Source of the DNA: CAZKTS01 sp964555735 | Lineage (GTDB): Bacteria; Actinomycetota; Acidimicrobiia; IMCC26256; PALSA-555 | Reading direction: 5' to 3' | Length of the DNA: 24,005 nt | Assembly: GCA_964555735.1 (NCBI GenBank) | Contig: CAZKTS010000088.1 | Coordinates: forward strand, 1 to 24,005 | Part shown: piece by piece, positions 20,328-24,005 of the stretch | Layout of the letters: each line of letters begins with the position of its first letter | Numbering within the stretch: the stretch's first letter is position 1 | Position numbers and translations under genes: made by a program | The notes under the pieces: generated by a model | Database searches by the model: none | What the model saw: the letters and a program-made list of their open reading frames with translations, nothing else | What the model was told of the DNA's origin: nothing

Positions 20328-20798
20328 GTGCTGGCGCCCCCCACCACCGGCGACGACTGGATCGCGCTCACCGACGAGCCGTTGCCGGTCGACGCGGCCA
20401 CGACGTGGGCTACCACCCCGTCGTCGGGCGCGGTCGTCGCGTTCAGCGGCGTGGTGCGCGACCACTCCGAGGGCCGCGACGGCGTCACCGGCCTCACCTA
20501 CGAGGCCTACGAGGACGAAGCGCGGCGTCGCCTCGGCGAGGTGGCCGCCGAGACCCGACGCCGGGTGCCCGACACCGCCCGCATCGCCCTGCTGCACCGC
20601 ACGGGCGACCTCGACCTCTCCGAGACCTCGGTCGTGGTCGTGGCGTCCTCGCCGCACCGGGCCGAGGCGTTCGAGGCCGCCCGCTTCGCGATCGACACCC
20701 TCAAGGAGACCGTGCCGATCTGGAAGCGCGAGCACTGGGCCGACGGCTCGGACTGGGCCGAGTGCTCCCATTCGGTGCGCCCCGTGGCGGCGAGCTGA
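20328..20798 (+). CDS. moaE: Molybdopterin synthase catalytic subunit MoaE
   Basis: MoaE, with MoaD, inserts two sulfurs into precursor Z (cPMP) to make molybdopterin. The 156-residue product has GAVVAFSGVVRDHSEGR, LTYEAYEDEARRRL, LLHRTGDLDLSETSVVVVASSPHRAEAF and the active-site block DTLKETVPIWKREHW. Its lysines K126 and K133 correspond to the two functional lysines of E. coli MoaE. The GTG start follows TACCAT by 7 nt. No moaD or other molybdenum gene is adjacent. mreB begins one base after its stop, so the two are translated as a pair, an unusual mix of cofactor synthesis and cell-shape functions. Confidence 0.93.
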   Translation: MLAPPTTGDDWIALTDEPLPVDAATTWATTPSSGAVVAFSGVVRDHSEGRDGVTGLTYEAYEDEARRRLGEVAAETRRRVPDTARIALLHRTGDLDLSETSVVVVASSPHRAEAFEAARFAIDTLKETVPIWKREHWADGSDWAECSHSVRPVAAS

Positions 20799-20799
20799 C

Positions 20800-21846
20800 G
20801 TGTCCCGCGACCTCGCCATCGACCTCGGCACCGCGAACACGCTCGTCTACGCGCGTGGGCAGGGGATCATCCTCAACGAGCCGACGGTCATCGCCCTGAA
20901 CAGCCGCACCCAGGAGGTGCTGGCGATGGGCCACGAGGCGTGGCACATGATCGGGCGCACGCCGGGTCACATCGTCGCGGTGCGGCCGCTGCGCGGCGGG
21001 GCGATCACCGACTTCGAGATCACGCAGCGCCTGATCCGGCTCATCTTCGCCCGGGCGGGCATCACCCGCCTCCAGCGCGCCCGGGTGCTGGTGTGCGTGC
21101 CGTCGGCGATCACCCACGTCGAGCAGCGCGCGGTGCTCGAGGCCACGCGCCGAGCGGGGGCGCAGCAGACGTACCTCATCGAGCAGCCGATGGCCGCAGC
21201 CATCGGCGCGTCGCTGCCCATCCACGAGCCGCTCGGCAACATGGTCGTCGACATCGGTGGCGGCACGAGCGAGATGGCGGTGATCTCGCTCGGCGGCATC
21301 GTCGCCCTCCAGGCGGTGCGCGTCGGCGGTTTCGACATCGACGCGGCGATCTCGGCGTACCTGCGACGCGACCACGGCGTCGCGGTCGGCGAGCGCACCG
21401 CGGAGGAGATCAAGCTCGCGATCGGCTCGGCCTACCCGACGGCCGACGAGTTCAAGGCCGAGGTGCGCGGGCGCGACCTGATGAGCGGTCTGCCGCGCAC
21501 GGTCGTGCTCGAGCCCGAAGAGGTGCGCGAGGCGTGCGAGGAGCCGATCCTGCGGGTGATGGGCGCGGTGAAGCAGGCGCTCGCCGAGACGCCCCCCGAG
21601 CTCGCGCAGGACCTGCTCGAGATGGGCATCCACCTCGTCGGCGGCGGCGCGATGCTGCGCGGCTTCGACAAGCGGATCGAGCACGAGACCGGCGTCCCGG
21701 TCCGGCTCGCCGACATGCCGCTCGAGACCGTCGTGCTCGGCGCCGGCCGGTGCCTCGAGAGCTTCGACCGCCTCCGCGACATGTTCATGGACCGGCCCCG
21801 CGGCTCCACCCAGCGCTACGGCGAGCAAGGCCCCTTCGCGCGCTAA
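20800..21846 (+). CDS. mreB: Rod-shape actin homologue MreB
   Basis: MreB is a bacterial actin that organises peptidoglycan synthesis along the cell wall. The 348-residue protein has phosphate-1 motif IDLGTANTLVY, NEPTVIALN, the membrane-proximal domain, VCVPSAITHVEQRAVLEA, EQPMAAAIGASLPI, phosphate-2 VVDIGGGTSEMAVISLGG, the SAYLRRDHGVAVGERTAEEIK segment and the adenosine motif LVGGGAMLRG. The GTG start at 20800 follows the moaE TGA by one base, with GGCGGCGAG upstream. mreC and mreD do not follow; instead a convergent gene overlaps its stop (TAA at 21844-21846 overlaps the opposite TAG), so it may be a second or stand-alone MreB. Confidence 0.93.
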   Translation: MSRDLAIDLGTANTLVYARGQGIILNEPTVIALNSRTQEVLAMGHEAWHMIGRTPGHIVAVRPLRGGAITDFEITQRLIRLIFARAGITRLQRARVLVCVPSAITHVEQRAVLEATRRAGAQQTYLIEQPMAAAIGASLPIHEPLGNMVVDIGGGTSEMAVISLGGIVALQAVRVGGFDIDAAISAYLRRDHGVAVGERTAEEIKLAIGSAYPTADEFKAEVRGRDLMSGLPRTVVLEPEEVREACEEPILRVMGAVKQALAETPPELAQDLLEMGIHLVGGGAMLRGFDKRIEHETGVPVRLADMPLETVVLGAGRCLESFDRLRDMFMDRPRGSTQRYGEQGPFAR

Positions 21847-22517
21847 GCCTCGGTCTCGAGGAGGTCCTCGGCGGCTTGGCGGACCTGCCAGTCGCGGTCG
21901 GTGAGGGCCCGACGGAGCGCGGCGTCCACCTCCGGGCCGTCGAACGGCGAGAGCGCAAGGACCGCCCGTCGGCGCACCGCCGGCTTGTCGCCACACGCGG
22001 TGAGGATCGCGGCGAGACCGCCGTCGTCACCGAGGGCGCCCAGCGCCGCGACCGCCGCTTCACGCGCGAGCGCGTCGGCGTGGTCGGTCGCCACCGCGGC
22101 GAGTGTCGTGACCCCGCCCGCCTGCACCGCCGCCTCGCCGAGCTCCCCGAGGGCCGCGGCGGCGGCGACGACCACGAGTGCGGAGCCGTCGGCGAGCGCG
22201 GCGACGGCCGCGCCCGCGACGTCGGCGACCGATGCACGGTCGCGCGCGGCGAGCAGGGGACCGAGGTCGAGGGTTCGGCGGCGCACGTCGGCGTCGAGGT
22301 CGGTGGCGCCGGTGCTCCACGCAGTGCGAGCCGCAGCCGCGTCGCCGGCGCGCACGAGCGCACCGATGGCGGCGGCCCGAACGCGACCGTCGGCGTCGTC
22401 GCGGGCTGCGATCACCGCGAGCTGCGCGGCGTCGGCGGTCAGGTCACCGTGGTGCCCGGCCGCGGCGAGGTCCGCGGCACGCGTGACGGCCGGGTCTTCG
22501 GACGGCAACCCGTCCAT
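21843..22517 (-). CDS. HEAT-repeat protein
   Basis: A 224-residue Ala-rich helical protein. It appears to consist of about six HEAT-like repeats of roughly 30 residues, for example DGRVRAAAIGALVRAGD, DADVRRRTLDLGPLL, ALAREAAVAALGALGDDGG, KPAVRRRAVLALSPFDG and DRDWQVRQAAEDLLE. The repeats carry the typical Asp..Val-Arg..Ala-Ala pattern. Such scaffolds bind proteins or nucleic acids; no catalytic residues are evident. The start ATG 22517 is the first after the upstream gene; no good Shine-Dalgarno is seen, so coupling to that gene (14 bp away) is likely. It overlaps the mreB stop by 3 nt on the opposite strand. Confidence 0.78.
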   Translation of the reverse strand: MDGLPSEDPAVTRAADLAAAGHHGDLTADAAQLAVIAARDDADGRVRAAAIGALVRAGDAAAARTAWSTGATDLDADVRRRTLDLGPLLAARDRASVADVAGAAVAALADGSALVVVAAAAALGELGEAAVQAGGVTTLAAVATDHADALAREAAVAALGALGDDGGLAAILTACGDKPAVRRRAVLALSPFDGPEVDAALRRALTDRDWQVRQAAEDLLETEA

Positions 22518-22531
22518 GGGGACGAACCGGT

Positions 22532-22810
22532 TCAGACGCTCGAGTCGATGAGGGTCACGAGGCCACCTGCCGCGAGGGCGATGATGGCCGCGACACCCGC
22601 ACCGACGATGAGGATGAGCGCCACCCAGCGGATGAGCGCCCACGTGCGGCGGAGGAAGCGGAACCCGCCGTGGACGACGTACTCCTCCTCGTCGTCGAAG
22701 TCGTCGTCGAAGCCGACGTCGTCACCCAGGTCGGCGCCGACGTCGTCCCAGCCGCCGCCCCGCGTGCTGCCGCCCCCGGCTCGCATGGCAGGCTTGCGCC
22801 GACGGTCCAT
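22532..22810 (-). CDS. Small acidic single-TM protein of unknown function
   Basis: A 92-residue protein I do not recognise. It has a basic N-terminus (MDRRRKPAMRAGGGS), a highly acidic middle at about 22-48 (runs of D and E ending EEEYVVHGG), a basic RFLRRTW stretch and one long hydrophobic helix at about 57-88 (ALIRWVALILIVGAGVAAII and onward). The layout suggests an inner-membrane protein with a charged cytoplasmic N-terminus. TACAAA, a near match to TANNNT, lies 6 nt before the ATG. It is followed after 14 bp by the HEAT-repeat gene and is divergent from the PDZ-Lon protease (99 bp), hinting at envelope-related work. Confidence 0.65.
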   Translation of the reverse strand: MDRRRKPAMRAGGGSTRGGGWDDVGADLGDDVGFDDDFDDEEEYVVHGGFRFLRRTWALIRWVALILIVGAGVAAIIALAAGGLVTLIDSSV

Positions 22811-22909
22811 GCTCGGTTTGTACCAGACCGTGCCCTCCGACCGGAACCTCCAGCCGACCGGACCGACGACGAGCGCGCCCGCAGAGCGGGCCCATCACGA
22901 GCGGGGCAG

Positions 22910-23992
22910 ATGAGCGAGCAGATCGGCACCGCACTCCCGCCCCCTCCGCCGGCGCTGCCGGAGCGTCGACCCCGACGGGTCTGGCGGTTCCTCGGCATCG
23001 CCCTGGTGGTGACGGTGGTGGTGCTCGTGGTCGCGGCCAACGTGATCCGGGTGCCGTACGTGATCATCTCGCCCGGGGAGGCCACCCCCCTCGACGACGA
23101 CGTGGTCAGCATCTCGGGCGCCGAGACCTATCCCGACGCCGGCGATCTCCTCTTCCTCACGGTGCGGGTCAGCACCGACGAGCCGACGGTGTGGCGGTAC
23201 CTGTTCTCCCAGCTCGACAGCGACGTGAGCATCGAGAAGAAGGAGCGGGTGCTCGGCTGCGCCAGCTTCGAGGAGAGCGCCCGGCTCAACGAGCTGCTCA
23301 TGCAGCAGTCCCAGGACACCGCCACGGCGGTGGCGCTCGGGAAGCTCGGCTACGCGGTCGACCCCGGCACCACGAGCGTGGTGATCGTCAACGTGCTGTG
23401 CGACGGCCCGTCCGACGGCCGCCTCGAGCAGGGCGACACCATCACCGCGATCGACGGCCAGCCGGTGACCACCAACGAGCAGGTGCGCCCGCTCGTGCAG
23501 GCCCACCAGCCGGGCGACGACCTCACGGTGACCGTGGACCGGGACGGCACCAGCACGGACGTGACCGTTCGCCTCGGATCGGCCGACGGCACCGCGCTCC
23601 TCGGGATCGCGACCCAGGACTTCGTGGCGCAGGAGTTCCCGATCGACGTGAGCATCGACACCGCACGCGTGGGCGGGCCGTCGGCCGGCCTCGCGTTCAC
23701 CCTGGCGATCATCGACGACCTCACGCCCGGCAGCCTCACCGGGGGCACGCGCGTGGCGGTGACCGGCTCGATCCAGCCGGACGGCTCGGTGGGGATCGTG
23801 GGCGGCGTCGCGCAGAAGGCGGTGACGGCCCGCACCAACGACGTGCAGCTGATGCTGGTCCCCAAGGGCGAGGCCAAGGAAGCACGGGAGCATGCCGACG
23901 GGATGAAGGTCGTGGCGGTGGCGTCGATCGACGACGCGCTCGCTGCGCTGCGTCGCGCGGGCGGTGACCCGATCACGCCGACCGGCACCTAG
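22910..23992 (+). CDS. YlbL-like PDZ and Lon-type (S16) membrane protease
   Basis: A 360-residue membrane-anchored serine protease. A Pro-rich cytoplasmic N-terminus and TM helix (about 27-44) lead to an extracytoplasmic part that starts with the family segment RVPYVIISPGEATPL. A PDZ domain (about 145-225, DGPSDGRLEQGDTITAIDGQP) and a Lon-type proteolytic domain follow. The Ser-Lys dyad is visible as S258 in GGPSAGLAFTLAI and K303 in GGVAQKAVTA. Bacillus YlbL and actinobacterial homologues have this architecture and act in envelope quality control or division checkpoints. The ATG at 22910 has GCGGGG just upstream; the longer open frame to 22670 is antisense to the small TM gene. Length is normal and the stop lies 13 bp from the window end. 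Confidence 0.9.
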   Translation: MSEQIGTALPPPPPALPERRPRRVWRFLGIALVVTVVVLVVAANVIRVPYVIISPGEATPLDDDVVSISGAETYPDAGDLLFLTVRVSTDEPTVWRYLFSQLDSDVSIEKKERVLGCASFEESARLNELLMQQSQDTATAVALGKLGYAVDPGTTSVVIVNVLCDGPSDGRLEQGDTITAIDGQPVTTNEQVRPLVQAHQPGDDLTVTVDRDGTSTDVTVRLGSADGTALLGIATQDFVAQEFPIDVSIDTARVGGPSAGLAFTLAIIDDLTPGSLTGGTRVAVTGSIQPDGSVGIVGGVAQKAVTARTNDVQLMLVPKGEAKEAREHADGMKVVAVASIDDALAALRRAGGDPITPTGT

Positions 23993-24005
23993 CATCCGCG
24001 GTATC

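Noticed and set aside
18948..20840. 630-codon minus-strand frame overlapping the HtrA-like and moaE genes
   Set aside because: Arg/Gly/Pro-rich low-complexity translation with no motifs; it is in a different frame from the clear HtrA-like protein.
22670..22909. N-terminal extension of the PDZ-Lon protease
   Set aside because: It runs antisense to the small TM gene. The TM anchor and family N-terminus start right after ATG 22910.
1..24005. tRNA, rRNA, insertion sequence, phage or toxin-antitoxin genes
   Set aside because: No cloverleaf, ribosomal motif, transposase, integrase or paired small ORFs were recognised by eye. Short structured RNAs could be missed without a covariance search.

Overview
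This window looks like chromosomal DNA of a high-GC actinobacterium, most likely of the class Acidimicrobiia. The lineage call is an inference. It rests on very high GC with GTG/TTG starts, Streptomyces-type 11-bp PHO repeats, a DUF2342 zincin, an Eis-type acetyltransferase, a MutT1-like Nudix plus phosphohistidine phosphatase pair, and an HPSE motif ahead of a membrane anchor. Coding density is very high. No mobile element, phage gene, CRISPR array, tRNA or rRNA was seen.

Region 1 (1-11.9 kb) is a phosphate island. pstS and phoU lie on the minus strand. pstB, a SenX3/PhoR-like sensor kinase and a RegX3/PhoP-like regulator lie on the plus strand. Next come surE (minus), a phosphonatase-like HAD hydrolase (plus), and a tight five-gene minus-strand operon: ppk1, CYTH-CHAD, Nudix, SixA-like phosphatase, PhnZ-like HD protein. 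Four intergenic regions (before pstS, between phoU and pstB, between surE and the HAD gene, before ppk1) each carry an 11-bp-phased GTTCACC-type PHO box. In three of them the box ends exactly 31 bp before a TANNNT -10 hexamer, and in the fourth 33 bp. The two-component system encoded here is the obvious candidate to bind these boxes. The set covers Pi uptake (with pstC and pstA not in view), polyphosphate synthesis and binding, nucleotide phosphohydrolysis and possibly phosphonate breakdown.

Region 2 (11.9-19 kb) is mixed housekeeping and accessory: an MFS-like permease with a DRTQP-repeat tail, an Eis-like acetyltransferase, a 3-hydroxyacyl-CoA dehydrogenase split by a frameshift, a DUF2342 zincin, an atypical membrane-anchored SDR that lacks YxxxK, and a fused AhbA/AhbB (NirDL-type) siroheme decarboxylase. 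Between the zincin and the dehydrogenase, a small duplication has made three ATG copies in three frames, each reached from an overlapping upstream stop.

Region 3 (19-24 kb) holds an HtrA-like PDZ protein whose catalytic His and Ser are replaced (a probable pseudoprotease), moaE and mreB in tandem, a HEAT-repeat protein, a small acidic single-TM protein, and a YlbL-like PDZ-Lon protease.

Across the window several genes have a TANNNT hexamer 6-8 nt before the start codon, which is the signature of leaderless transcripts. Several convergent pairs end with no spacer.
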